A DNA stretch of 49,430 nucleotides from CAIQJJ01 sp964606085 (GTDB taxonomy: Bacteria > Chloroflexota > Anaerolineae > Anaerolineales > UBA4823): assembly GCA_964606085.1 (NCBI GenBank), contig CAZSFD010000034.1, positions 1-49,430 on the forward strand, written 5' to 3'. This document shows, piece after piece, positions 1 to 7,646 of this stretch; positions within the stretch are counted from its first letter, which is position 1, and each line of letters opens with the position of its first letter. The notes beneath the pieces are model-generated. The model was not told where the DNA came from. It worked only from the letters and a program-made list of their open reading frames with translations, and did not search any database. The position numbers and the translations under genes were made by a program.

Positions 1-103
1 CGGGCGATTAATCGCCCGGCTAAAGACCAACGCCCGATAAATCGGGCTGTGAAAGCCGGTTTCAACCGGCGCAGCTTATTAGCCCGGCGATTTATCGCCG
101 GGC
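1..103. repeat. Composite palindromic repeat, copy 1 (REP-like)
   Basis: Four short inverted repeats lie in a row: a perfect 18-bp palindrome at 1-18, GCCCGAT/ATCGGGC at 32-47, GCCGGTT/AACCGGC at 55-70 and GCCCGGCGAT/ATCGCCGGGC at 82-103. The last three recur in the same order at 31898-31967, and two recur near 15842-15890. This makes it a dispersed, modular, non-coding repeat family. No associated transposase (RAYT) is present in the window. Confidence 0.85.
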
Positions 104-324
104 GGCCCCGATGGGCAGAGAAAGTGCAATTCGCCAACAGTATCAACCTTTCGCTCGGTCTCGACAGGCTCGACCAACGCAATCGCCGGTTGCGCGTCCG
201 TTACCCGTGACATCCGTTCATTACATCTGTCACCCTCACCCTTTTCTTTTCTTAGATGTACAATCCGTATCACCAGCGAGGCAACCCGCTGGTGATTTCA
301 TCTCATTCACGAAGGATTTTTGTC
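104..324. other. Leader before the sugar operon, no gene seen
   Basis: I see no supported gene here. At 157-175 there is an imperfect palindrome, GGTCTCGACAGGCTCGACC, of a kind common as a dispersed repeat. A possible -10 element (TACAAT, 259-264) has no good -35. A 10-bp inverted repeat ATCACCAGCG/CGCTGGTGAT with an 8-base loop (269-296) lies just upstream of the first gene and could be an operator or the end of an upstream transcript. Confidence 0.5.
269..296. promoter_or_regulatory. Inverted repeat upstream of the first oxidoreductase gene
   Basis: The 10-bp arms at 269-278 and 287-296 are perfectly complementary around an 8-base loop. The element ends 28 bases before the ATG at 325, and a GAAGGA ribosome-binding site lies between. 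This position suits an operator for a sugar-operon repressor or a 5'UTR hairpin. No long T-run follows, so a terminator is less likely. Confidence 0.45.
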
Positions 325-1362
325 ATGCCACATGGTAACGATACCCTAAAAGCGGTGCTGATGGGTTGTGGCGGCATCAGCGGGGCGTGGTTCAAGCCGC
401 TGGCAGATATGCCCGATGTGCAACTGGTGGGGCTGGTGGATTTGCTCGAAGAGAATGCCCGCCGCCGGGCCGCTGAATTTGGCCTGACCGGTGTGCTGAT
501 CGGCAGCGATCTCGCCCGCGTACTCGACGCCACCCGTCCCGACATCGTCTTCGATTGCTCCATTCCTGGCGCACACCACACCAACACGCTTACCGCCCTG
601 CAACACGGCTGCCACGTCCTCGGTGAAAAGCCCCTGGCCGATAGCATGGAACACGCCCGCGCCGCGGTGGCCGCTGCCGAAGCGAGCGGCAGGTTCTACG
701 CCGTGATGCAGAACCGCCGCTACATGCAACCCGTCCGCCGCATCCGTCAGTTCCTCGCCAGCGGCGCCATTGGCCCGCTCACCACCGTCAACTGCGATTT
801 TTACCTCGGCCCGCATTTCGGCGGCTTCCGCGAAGAGATGGAACACGTGCTGCTGCTCGATATGGCCATCCACACCTTTGATCAGGCCCGCTTCATGGGC
901 GGTCTCGACCCCGTTTCGGCCTTCTGCAAGGAATGGAACCCGGCGGGTTCGTGGTACGCCCACGGCGCATCGGCGATGGCGATCTTCGAGATGACCGGCG
1001 GCGTGGTGTATAACTACCGCGGCAGTTGGTGCGCCGAGGGCCTGCAAACCGCGTGGGAGGCTGAGTGGCGCTTCATTGGCACGCAAGGCACGCTGAAATG
1101 GGATGGCGCCGAGGCCTTCGCCGCCGAAACCGCCACGCCCACCGGCCAATTCTGGGCCGAACGCCAGCCCATCCCCATCCCACCCTACACCGCCGACGAA
1201 CGCTTTCACGGCCACGCCTCCTGTATCCAGGAATTTGTCGAATGCGTGCGCACCGGCGCCACCCCCAACACCCTCTGCACCGATAACATCAAAAGCCTGG
1301 CCATGGTCTTCGCCGCCATCGAAAGCGCTGAGACCGGGCAATTGGTGCAAATTAGCAAGTAA
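325..1362 (+). CDS. Gfo/Idh/MocA family oxidoreductase (1 of 3)
   Basis: Predicted NAD(P)-dependent sugar or inositol dehydrogenase of 345 residues, a normal length for the family. The N-terminal Rossmann fold shows the glycine motif GCGGIS near residue 12, and the family's EKPL motif follows at roughly residue 103. The C-terminal half is the usual alpha/beta substrate domain. I chose the ATG at 325 because GAAGGA sits 8 bases upstream and the Rossmann fold starts right after it; an upstream in-frame ATG at 256 would add an unlikely leader. It heads a run of nine same-strand sugar genes with two paralogues (3150 and 7647). Substrate unknown; oxidation of a sugar hydroxyl to a keto group is the likely chemistry. 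Confidence 0.9.
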   Translation: MPHGNDTLKAVLMGCGGISGAWFKPLADMPDVQLVGLVDLLEENARRRAAEFGLTGVLIGSDLARVLDATRPDIVFDCSIPGAHHTNTLTALQHGCHVLGEKPLADSMEHARAAVAAAEASGRFYAVMQNRRYMQPVRRIRQFLASGAIGPLTTVNCDFYLGPHFGGFREEMEHVLLLDMAIHTFDQARFMGGLDPVSAFCKEWNPAGSWYAHGASAMAIFEMTGGVVYNYRGSWCAEGLQTAWEAEWRFIGTQGTLKWDGAEAFAAETATPTGQFWAERQPIPIPPYTADERFHGHASCIQEFVECVRTGATPNTLCTDNIKSLAMVFAAIESAETGQLVQISK

Positions 1363-1365
1363 GCA

Positions 1366-1397
1366 AATCAGCAATCAGAAATCCACAATCAAAAATC
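1366..1397 (+). repeat. Heptamer-phased array, unit AATCNNN x5
   Basis: AATC recurs at 1366, 1373, 1380, 1387 and 1394, an exact 7-base period, with the three intervening bases varying. The array fills the whole gap between the stop at 1362 and the ATG at 1400. No Shine-Dalgarno sequence is visible, so the repeat occupies the place where one would be expected. Confidence 0.85.
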
Positions 1398-1399
1398 TT

Positions 1400-2296
1400 A
1401 TGTCCCACACCCTCGATATCCGCATTGGTACCCTCGTTTCCGGCGGTGCAAATACCGCCAACTACATCAACCAGATCAAAGGTTATGGCTTTGAAAGCTT
1501 TTCGATCACCTTCTGGCAAACCCTCGGTGAGACCGACCTGGTTCGGCTGGCCGGGGAGGTCAAAGAAGCCATCGGCGACAGCGACATCATAATTTCGTCG
1601 GTGGCGGTGTTCGGCAACCCGCTCGAAACCGGCGAAATCGATCAGCAAACCCTGCGCGGTTGGGAAGCGCTGATTGACCATGCCCACCTGTTCGGCGCGG
1701 ACATCGTGGCCGGCTTCACCGGGCGGTTGCGCGGTAAATCCATTCCCGATAATATGCCGCGCTTCAAAGAAGTGTTCACGCCGCTTGCCCAGCGCGCCGC
1801 TGACAGGGGCATCCGCCTGGCCTTCGAGAACTGCTCGATGGGCGGCAACTGGCAGGCCGGCGATTGGAACATTGCCCACAACCCCAAAGCCTGGGAACTG
1901 ATGTTCGACGCCGTCCCCGCCGCCAACGTGGGCCTGGAGTGGGAACCCTGCCACCAGATGGTCACGCTGATTGACCCGATCCCGCAGTTGCGCCAGTGGG
2001 TGGGCAAGGTCTTTCACCTGCACGGCAAGTGCGCCACCATTCGCTGGGACGTGATCCGGCAATATGGCTTTGAAGGCCCCGTGCCGTTCGCCTTCCACCG
2101 CACCCCCGGCTTTGGCGATTGCAATTGGACGGATGTGATCAGCGAACTGCGCCTGGGCGGCTACACCGGCTCGATTGACATCGAAGGCTGGCACGACCCC
2201 GTCTACCGCGACGACCTCGAAATGACCGGCCAGGTACACGGCCTGAACTATCTCAAGCATTGCCGCGGCGGCGCGTTTGTGCCGAATCCAACATAA
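1400..2296 (+). CDS. Sugar phosphate isomerase/epimerase, xylose isomerase-like TIM barrel (1 of 3)
   Basis: A 298-residue TIM-barrel protein of the xylose isomerase-like/AP endonuclease 2 superfamily. Acidic and histidine residues expected to hold a divalent metal sit at strand ends: ENCS, LEWEP, HLHGK and DIEGWHDP in order. The reaction could be keto-sugar isomerisation, epimerisation, or glycoside elimination/hydration as in related oxidised-sugar pathways; the sequence does not decide. The start is the ATG at 1400, where similarity to the family begins; the frame is open further upstream but runs inside the preceding gene. It is co-directional with oxidoreductases on both sides. The C-terminus (HCRGGAFVPNPT) is slightly long. 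Confidence 0.85.
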   Translation: MSHTLDIRIGTLVSGGANTANYINQIKGYGFESFSITFWQTLGETDLVRLAGEVKEAIGDSDIIISSVAVFGNPLETGEIDQQTLRGWEALIDHAHLFGADIVAGFTGRLRGKSIPDNMPRFKEVFTPLAQRAADRGIRLAFENCSMGGNWQAGDWNIAHNPKAWELMFDAVPAANVGLEWEPCHQMVTLIDPIPQLRQWVGKVFHLHGKCATIRWDVIRQYGFEGPVPFAFHRTPGFGDCNWTDVISELRLGGYTGSIDIEGWHDPVYRDDLEMTGQVHGLNYLKHCRGGAFVPNPT

Positions 2297-2300
2297 TACG

Positions 2301-2378
2301 TGATGCGTGAGACGTGATGTGCCATAAAATTTTCACGCATCACGCATCACGCATCACGCATCACGCATCACGCATCAC
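2301..2378 (+). repeat. Heptamer array CACGCAT x6 with an opposed left arm
   Basis: The right arm (2334-2378) holds six perfect copies of CACGCAT plus a partial one. The left arm (2301-2321) holds three heptamers in the opposite sense: TGATGCG, TGAGACG and TGATGTG. The arms can pair (TGATGCGTGA with TCACGCATCA) into a hairpin between the stop of the TIM-barrel gene and the AGGAG of the ThuA-like gene. Confidence 0.95.
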
Positions 2379-2406
2379 CTACCCAATTTCCCTCAGGAGA
2401 ACCCCA

Positions 2407-3069
2407 ATGAACAAAAAAGCCCTCATGGTCTGGGGCGGATGGGATGGACACGAACCCAAGCAGTGCGTGGACATCTTCGCCCCTTATTTGCGCGAACAAG
2501 GCTACGACGTTGAAATTTCGGACACGCTCGATGCCTACCTCGACAGCGCCAAAATGGCCGCCCTCAGCCTGATCGTGCCGGTGTGGACGATGGGCCAGAT
2601 CAGCCGCGAGCAAGAAGCCGGCCTGCTCGAAGCCGTGAAGAGCGGCGTGGGCATTGCTGGTTGGCACGGCGGCATGGGTGACTCATTCCGCAATAATACC
2701 GAGTACCAGTTCATGGTCGGCGGGCAGTGGGTGGCGCATCCCGGCGGCGTGATTGACTACGATGTGGACATCACCAAACCCAATGACCCCATCGTGGCGG
2801 GCCTGCCCACTTTTCACATGCAATCGGAGCAATACTACATGCACACGGATCCCAGCAACGAAGTCCTCGCCACCACCACCTTCGTGGCGGGCGGGCCGGC
2901 GGCTGCCGTGGCCCCGTGGGTGGCCGGGACGGTGATGCCGGTGGCCTGGAAGCGCATGTGGGGCGCGGGCCGCGTGTTTTACTGCTCGCTCGGCCATGTT
3001 GCCAAAGATTTCAACGTCCCCGAAGCGCGCACGATTGTGCAGCGCGGTATGATGTGGGCGAGTAAATGA
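2407..3069 (+). CDS. ThuA-like domain protein
   Basis: A 220-residue protein with the ThuA fold (class I glutamine amidotransferase-like, without an obvious glutaminase role). Supporting segments are MVWGGWDGHEPKQC at the N-terminus, GIAGWHGGMGDSF in the middle and GRVFYCSLGHV near the C-terminus, typical of ThuA-like proteins. ThuA proteins act in trehalose and related disaccharide use together with Gfo/Idh-type ThuB dehydrogenases, where a 3-keto glycoside is the proposed intermediate. Here it sits between a TIM-barrel gene and a Gfo/Idh gene, which fits that role. Start: ATG at 2407 with AGGAG (2395-2399) 7 bases upstream; the longer open frame is repeat DNA. Confidence 0.88.
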   Translation: MNKKALMVWGGWDGHEPKQCVDIFAPYLREQGYDVEISDTLDAYLDSAKMAALSLIVPVWTMGQISREQEAGLLEAVKSGVGIAGWHGGMGDSFRNNTEYQFMVGGQWVAHPGGVIDYDVDITKPNDPIVAGLPTFHMQSEQYYMHTDPSNEVLATTTFVAGGPAAAVAPWVAGTVMPVAWKRMWGAGRVFYCSLGHVAKDFNVPEARTIVQRGMMWASK

Positions 3070-3072
3070 CAA

Positions 3073-3134
3073 GGTGAGTGGGTGACACGGTGATCGGATC
3101 ACTCCCTCACCCCTTCACCATGTCACCCCTTCAC
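3073..3134 (+). repeat. Octamer-phased inverted array GGTGA x3 / TCAC x5
   Basis: GGTGA occurs at 3073, 3081 and 3089, and TCAC at 3099, 3107, 3115, 3123 and 3131. Both have an exact 8-base period and they are mutually complementary. The left arm starts just after the ThuA stop and the right arm ends at the AGGAG of the next gene. A closely similar array with the same words lies at 8762-8816. Confidence 0.95.
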
Positions 3135-3149
3135 CCCCAGGAGACTCCA

Positions 3150-4259
3150 ATGACTACCCTTACCCCTGTTCCCGTCGGCGTCATCGGCACCGGCAACATT
3201 TCCGGCATCTACCTCGAAATGGGGCAGACCTTCGAGAGCATGAAGATCGTGGCTGTGGCCGATCTGATCCCCGAACGCGCCAAAGCGCAAGCCGAGAAGT
3301 ACGGCATTGCCCGCGTCCTCAGCGTGGATGAAATGCTGGCCGACCCCTCGATTGAAATCATCATCAATTTGACCATTCCCGTGGCCCATGCTGAAGTGGC
3401 GCTCAAAGCCCTGGCCGCGGGGAAATCGGTCTATAACGAGAAACCCCTCGCCATCAGCCGGGCCGACGGCCAGAAGATGCTTGCCCTGGCAAAGGAAAAG
3501 GGCCTCTTGGTGGGCGGCGCACCCGATACCTTCCTGGGCGGCGGCCTGCAAACCTGCCGCAAGCTGATAGACGATGGCTGGATCGGCACGCCCATTGCCG
3601 CCACCGCCTTCATGCTCTGCCACGGCCACGAAAGCTGGCACCCCGCCCCCGAGTTCTACTACAAAGTGGGCGGCGGCCCGATGTTCGATATGGGCCCCTA
3701 TTACCTGACCGCCCTGGTCTCGCTGATGGGCCCTGTGCGCCGCGTCACTGGCTCGGCGCGTGCCACCTTCCCCACCCGCACTATCACCAGCCAACCGCTC
3801 AACGGCACGGTGATCACAGTGGATGTTCCCACCCATGTGGCGGGTGTGCTTGATTTTGCCAACGGCGCCATCGCCACCATCGTCACCAGCTTCGACGTGT
3901 GGGCGCATAACATGCCGTGCATCGAAATCTACGGCACGGCGGGTTCGCTGAGTGTGCCTGACCCGAATGGCTTCGGCGGGCCGGTCAAACTGCGCCGCCC
4001 CGGGATGGACGCCTGGACGGAAATCCCGCTCAGCCACGGTTACGCCAAAAACTCGCGCTCGCTCGGCGTGGCCGATATGGCCGCCGCTCTGCGCACGGGC
4101 CGCCCCCACCGCGCCAGCGGCGAACTGTGTTACCACGTCCTCGACATCATGCACGCCATCCACGATGCCTCGAACGAAGGCAAACACGTGGAACTGCAAA
4201 GCACCTGTGTTCAGCCGGCGGCGCTGCCGTTGGGGTTGAGCGCGGGGAAGTTGGATTAG
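3150..4259 (+). CDS. Gfo/Idh/MocA family oxidoreductase (2 of 3)
   Basis: Predicted NAD(P)-dependent sugar dehydrogenase, 369 residues. The Rossmann motif GVIGTGNISG is near residue 10 and NEKPLAISRADG, the EKP motif, near residue 97. The C-terminal domain contains GGGPMFDMGPYYL, typical of the Gfo/Idh substrate domain. The ATG at 3150 is chosen for AGGAG at 3139-3143, which forms part of a GGAGACTCC motif. The similar chemistry of the neighbouring paralogues at 325 and 7647 suggests different steps (oxidation, re-reduction) or different substrates in one pathway. Confidence 0.9.
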   Translation: MTTLTPVPVGVIGTGNISGIYLEMGQTFESMKIVAVADLIPERAKAQAEKYGIARVLSVDEMLADPSIEIIINLTIPVAHAEVALKALAAGKSVYNEKPLAISRADGQKMLALAKEKGLLVGGAPDTFLGGGLQTCRKLIDDGWIGTPIAATAFMLCHGHESWHPAPEFYYKVGGGPMFDMGPYYLTALVSLMGPVRRVTGSARATFPTRTITSQPLNGTVITVDVPTHVAGVLDFANGAIATIVTSFDVWAHNMPCIEIYGTAGSLSVPDPNGFGGPVKLRRPGMDAWTEIPLSHGYAKNSRSLGVADMAAALRTGRPHRASGELCYHVLDIMHAIHDASNEGKHVELQSTCVQPAALPLGLSAGKLD

Positions 4260-4263
4260 AGAA

Positions 4264-4330
4264 GCGAAAAGCTGAAGGCGAAAAGCGAAATGGAAAGCCC
4301 CCTTTTCGCTTTTTGCCTATCGCTTTCCTG
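4264..4330 (+). repeat. Heptamer-phased inverted array GCGAAAA x4 / TTTTCGC x4
   Basis: Left arm heptamers are GCGAAAA, GCTGAAG, GCGAAAA and GCGAAAT (4264-4291). Right arm heptamers are TTTTCGC, TTTTTGC, CTATCGC and TTTCCTG (4303-4330). Each arm keeps a 7-base period and the arms are reverse complements of one another. The array fills the junction and ends at the AAAGGAG of the next gene. Confidence 0.9.
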
Positions 4331-4347
4331 AAAGGAGCCTCCCCACC

Positions 4348-5187
4348 ATGTCCCTCAAACTCGCTATCGCCTCCTGGTCTTTTCATCGCACGCTGGAAGC
4401 GGGCCAGCAAGATATGTTCAAGTACATTACCGATTGCAAGGATTTGGGCTGCACCCAGCTTGACCCGTGGAATGGGCATCTCGCGCCGCTGATCGCCGGG
4501 GATCGGCAGATCAAGGAATCAGGCGTGGCGAATCCGCAGCTTTCGGGTGATGAGATGGCTTACCTGGCGCAAGTGAAAGCCACGGCGCAGCGGGTGGGCC
4601 TGCCCTTTGGCTGCCTGGCGGTGGATGGGGCGCACATCTACGAAGAAAGCCCCGCCGCCCGCGCCCTCAACCGGGCCGTGGCCTACCGCTGGCTGGATGC
4701 CGCCCGCTACCTGGAATGCGACCAGGTGCGCATTGATGCCGGCGGCCCCGCCGATATGCCCGACAATGCCTTCGCGATCATTGTCGAAGGCTACCAGGAT
4801 TTGCTGGCACGCGCCAATGGGCTGGGCATCGAGCTTTTGGTCGAAAACCACTGGGGGCCGACCAACAACCCCGATAATGTGGTGAAACTGCTCAACGCCC
4901 TGCCCGGCCTGGGCCTGCTCTTCGACACCAATAACTGGCTCAAGGCCCGCCAGGAAGAAGCCTGGGAGATGTGCGCCCGCTATGCCCGCGCCGTTCACAT
5001 CAAGACCTTTTCCTTCGACGAGAATGGCGACGAACCCTCGGTCAATCTCGCCAAAGCGATCCATCTTTTGCAAGCGGCCGGTTACAACGGCGCTTGGGGC
5101 GTTGAAGCGGTGCCGAAGGATGGCGACGAGTACGAAGGCGTGAAGAAGACCTTTGCATTGATCCGTAAAATTGTGGCAACGAGTTAA
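4348..5187 (+). CDS. Sugar phosphate isomerase/epimerase, TIM barrel (2 of 3)
   Basis: A 279-residue xylose isomerase-like TIM barrel. The sequence opens with LKLAIASWSFHRTL, a first strand usual for this family. Candidate metal ligands are in LLVENHWGPT, LLFDTNNW, VHIKTFSFDE and WGVEAVP. The start ATG at 4348 has AAAGGAG 10 bases upstream. It is followed after 16 bases by the GH4 gene. Its sequence is clearly different from the paralogues at 1400 and 8851, so this is not a recent duplication. Substrate unknown; likely a keto-sugar or sugar phosphate intermediate of the same operon. Confidence 0.86.
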   Translation: MSLKLAIASWSFHRTLEAGQQDMFKYITDCKDLGCTQLDPWNGHLAPLIAGDRQIKESGVANPQLSGDEMAYLAQVKATAQRVGLPFGCLAVDGAHIYEESPAARALNRAVAYRWLDAARYLECDQVRIDAGGPADMPDNAFAIIVEGYQDLLARANGLGIELLVENHWGPTNNPDNVVKLLNALPGLGLLFDTNNWLKARQEEAWEMCARYARAVHIKTFSFDENGDEPSVNLAKAIHLLQAAGYNGAWGVEAVPKDGDEYEGVKKTFALIRKIVATS

Positions 5188-5203
5188 ACGGAGTAAAAAA
5201 ACC

Positions 5204-6487
5204 ATGAAAGTTGCTGTTTTTGGCGGCGGTTCGACTTATACCCCTGAACTGGTCAATGGTTTCCTATCCAGAATGGACTCTTTCCCCTTGGCTGAACTCT
5301 GGCTGATGGATATTGACCCCGAACGCCTGGCAGTGGTGGGCGGCTTTGCCCAGCGTATGGTGCAGGCCAAAGGCGCACCCTTCAAAGTGACCCTGACCAC
5401 CGATCAGCGCGCCGCTGTGGATGGCGCCCGTTACGTCACCACGCAATTGCGCGTTGGGCAGATGGCCGCCCGCCGTGGCGATGAATACCTGGGTAAGCGT
5501 CATCACCTGATCGGCCAGGAGACGACCGGCATTGGCGGCATGGCGAAGGCGTTGCGCACCATCCCGGTGCTGCTCAGCATCGCCGAAGATATGCGCCAAT
5601 TGGCGCCGGGAGCGCTGCTGGTCAACTTCACCAACCCCTCCGGCCTCGTCACCGAAGCCTTGCAGCGCTACGCCCCCGATGTGCCGTCGGTGGGGGTGTG
5701 CAACGCCCCGATTGGGATGCAGATGCGCCTGGCCGAAAAATGGCGCAGCCTCACCGGCCAGGCCGTCTCTATCGAGCATACCGCCCTCGATACCCTGGGC
5801 CTGAATCATCTCACCTGGCACCGCGGTTTCTCCATCCACGGCGAAGATGCCTGGCCGCAGCTCTTCTCCGCCCTGCTCGAGGAGATCAGAGAAAGTGGCG
5901 AGTGGCCGCTGCACGTTATCGAATCCCTGGGCATGATCCCCAACTACTACATCCACTACTACTACCGCACTTCGCACAAACTGGCCGAACAGGAAAGCTG
6001 GCCGCCCTCGCGCGGCGAAGTAGTGATGGAAGTGGAAGACGGCCTGCTCAAAGATTACGCCAACCCCGCCCTCAGCGAGCCGCCTGCCGACCTGATGAAG
6101 CGCGGCGGGGCTTACTATTCCACCGTAGCCACCCAACTGCTCAACGCCCACCACAACAACCTCAACGAAACCCACGTCGTCAACACCCGCCACAGCGGCG
6201 CGGTGGCCGGTTGGCCCGCCGATTGGGTGCTGGAAATGCCCTGCAAGGTCTCGAAAACGGGCATTCAACCCCTGCCTGCCAAACCCCTGCCGCCGGTCTG
6301 TTTTGGCCTGCTGGCCCAGGTGAAGATGTATGAGCTGCTCACCGTCGAAGCCGCTGTGCATGGCGACCGAGACGCCCTGTACCAGGCCCTGCTTGCCCAC
6401 CCCCTCGGCCCCGAAGCCGACGAAATCCCTGCCGTGCTGGACGATTTGCTGGCGACGAATGCCGCCTGGCTGCCACAGTTCAAATGA
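5204..6487 (+). CDS. Glycoside hydrolase family 4 (NAD- and metal-dependent glycosidase)
   Basis: A 427-residue GH4 enzyme, the usual length. Visible features are the NAD-binding GGGSTYTPEL near residue 8, NFTNPSG from residue 141, GVCNAPIG with the expected metal-ligand Cys166, and LGLNHLTW with His202. GH4 enzymes cleave glycosides by oxidising C3 with NAD+, eliminating the aglycone and adding water, rather than by classical acid-base hydrolysis. The family includes 6-phospho-glucosidases and alpha-galactosidases; I cannot assign the sugar. Start: ATG 5204 with GGAG 9 bases upstream. Its stop overlaps the next start (ATGA at 6484-6487), so it is coupled to the kinase-like gene. Confidence 0.92.
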   Translation: MKVAVFGGGSTYTPELVNGFLSRMDSFPLAELWLMDIDPERLAVVGGFAQRMVQAKGAPFKVTLTTDQRAAVDGARYVTTQLRVGQMAARRGDEYLGKRHHLIGQETTGIGGMAKALRTIPVLLSIAEDMRQLAPGALLVNFTNPSGLVTEALQRYAPDVPSVGVCNAPIGMQMRLAEKWRSLTGQAVSIEHTALDTLGLNHLTWHRGFSIHGEDAWPQLFSALLEEIRESGEWPLHVIESLGMIPNYYIHYYYRTSHKLAEQESWPPSRGEVVMEVEDGLLKDYANPALSEPPADLMKRGGAYYSTVATQLLNAHHNNLNETHVVNTRHSGAVAGWPADWVLEMPCKVSKTGIQPLPAKPLPPVCFGLLAQVKMYELLTVEAAVHGDRDALYQALLAHPLGPEADEIPAVLDDLLATNAAWLPQFK

Positions 6488-7458
6488 CCAGCTACTTTCT
6501 CGGCCTCGACGTTGGCAGCACCAAAACCCACGCCCTGATCGCTGACGAAACAGGCCGGGCCGTGGGTTTGGGGCATTCGGGCGCGGGCAACCAGCAAGGC
6601 GTGGGCTACGACGGCACGCGCCAGGCCATGCAAGATGCCTTTTCGCAAGCCCTGGCCATGGCCGGGCTGACCGCCGCCGACATCCACGCCGCCGGGTTTG
6701 GCATCTCTGGCTACGATTGGCCCTCGCAACTACCCGCCCATCAAGAAGTGATTGCCACGCTTGGCCTGAACTGCCCCTGCGAAGTCGTCAACGATGCTGT
6801 GATCGGCCTGCTGGCGGGCGCGGCGCAGGGCTGGGGTGTGGGCATTGTCGCTGGCACGGGCAACAACGTGCGCGGGCGCGACCGCCAGGGCCGCGAAGGA
6901 CGCATCACCGGCGAGGGCAGTTTCTTTGGCGAGTTTGGTGGCAGCGGCGAACTGGCCGCTCTCGCCATCCGCGCTGTCACCTATGAATGGACGCAGCGCG
7001 GGCCGCACACCGCCCTCAGCAACATTTTCATCGCCCACACCGGCGCGCGCGATCTGCCCGACCTGATCGAAGGCATAGACCTGGGCCGCTATCGGTGGAG
7101 CGCTGAATGGGCGCGGTTGATTGTCCAGGCCGCCCAGGAGGGCGACGCCGTGGCGCGCGACCTGTTGGCTTTCTCTGGCCGCGAGTTGGCCGAAAACGCC
7201 TGTGCCGTCATCCGCCAGTTGCAGATGCAAGATGAAACCTTCGAGGTCGTGCTGGCGGGCAGCCTGTTCAAGAGCGGCGATCTGCTGATTGAACCGTTAC
7301 GCCAGACCTTGTTGGCCTTTGCCCCCCATGCCAGCTTTACCCACCTCACCGCCCCTCCCGTTGTCGGCGGCGTCATCCTCGCCATGCAGCAAACCGGCCT
7401 CGCCACCCCGCCCCTCCGCCCCACCCTCCTCGAAACCGCCTCCCGCCTCATCCCCTGA
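6484..7458 (+). CDS. BadF/BadG/BcrA-type ATPase, N-acetylglucosamine kinase-like
   Basis: A 324-residue ASKHA-fold protein. Phosphate-1 motif FLGLDVGSTKTHALIADETG is at the N-terminus, FGISGYDWP lies near residue 80, and the phosphate-2 region GIVAGTGNNV near residue 121. VVLAGSLFKSGD marks the adenosine region. Members phosphorylate amino sugars (NAGK type) or act as 2-hydroxyacyl-CoA dehydratase activators; the length and the coupling by a 4-base overlap to a GH4 glycosidase favour a sugar kinase acting on the released sugar. The pairing with GH4 is the strongest clue; the precise substrate is not visible. Confidence 0.85.
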   Translation: MTSYFLGLDVGSTKTHALIADETGRAVGLGHSGAGNQQGVGYDGTRQAMQDAFSQALAMAGLTAADIHAAGFGISGYDWPSQLPAHQEVIATLGLNCPCEVVNDAVIGLLAGAAQGWGVGIVAGTGNNVRGRDRQGREGRITGEGSFFGEFGGSGELAALAIRAVTYEWTQRGPHTALSNIFIAHTGARDLPDLIEGIDLGRYRWSAEWARLIVQAAQEGDAVARDLLAFSGRELAENACAVIRQLQMQDETFEVVLAGSLFKSGDLLIEPLRQTLLAFAPHASFTHLTAPPVVGGVILAMQQTGLATPPLRPTLLETASRLIP

Positions 7459-7558
7459 TCCCAGTACCGGCGACCCTTCGTTGCTGGTTAGAGCCTGATC
7501 GGGCTTAGGGGCTTTGCCAGATCAGACCAGGGTTTGCCCAGGCGGGTCGCCCCTACAT
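7459..7558. other. Intergenic region with a dispersed-repeat fragment
   Basis: No gene is visible. The stretch near 7500-7555 reads on the minus strand as GTAGGGGCGACCCGCCTGGG, followed by more C- and G-rich text. It resembles a dispersed intergenic element and contains small inverted repeats. It directly precedes the ten-unit heptamer array. Confidence 0.4.
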
Positions 7559-7628
7559 CAACCTTCAACCCTTGACATCCGACTTGCAACCCGCAACTTG
7601 CAACCTGCTACCTGCTACCTGCAACCTT
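7559..7628 (+). repeat. Ten-unit heptamer array, consensus CAACCTG
   Basis: Ten units in exact 7-base register: CAACCTT, CAACCCT, TGACATC, CGACTTG, CAACCCG, CAACTTG, CAACCTG, CTACCTG, CTACCTG and CAACCTT. It ends 10 bases before the GGAG of the next gene. This is the longest array in the window; unlike several others it has no clear opposed left arm. Confidence 0.95.
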
Positions 7629-7646
7629 TTCCCCCTTGGAGACCCT

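Noticed and set aside
79..338. Short frames on both strands in the leader region
   Set aside because: They translate palindromic repeat DNA (for example an ALVEPVET-type peptide from a dispersed repeat) and have no ribosome-binding site or family similarity.
346..1374. Long minus-strand frames opposite the sugar genes, kinases and others
   Set aside because: They mirror strong plus-strand genes with clear motifs. The antisense products are low-complexity and unrecognisable, as expected in GC-rich DNA.
2334..2378. CACGCAT repeats as a CRISPR-like array
   Set aside because: Units are 7 bases with no spacers and no cas genes are near; this is a phased tandem array.
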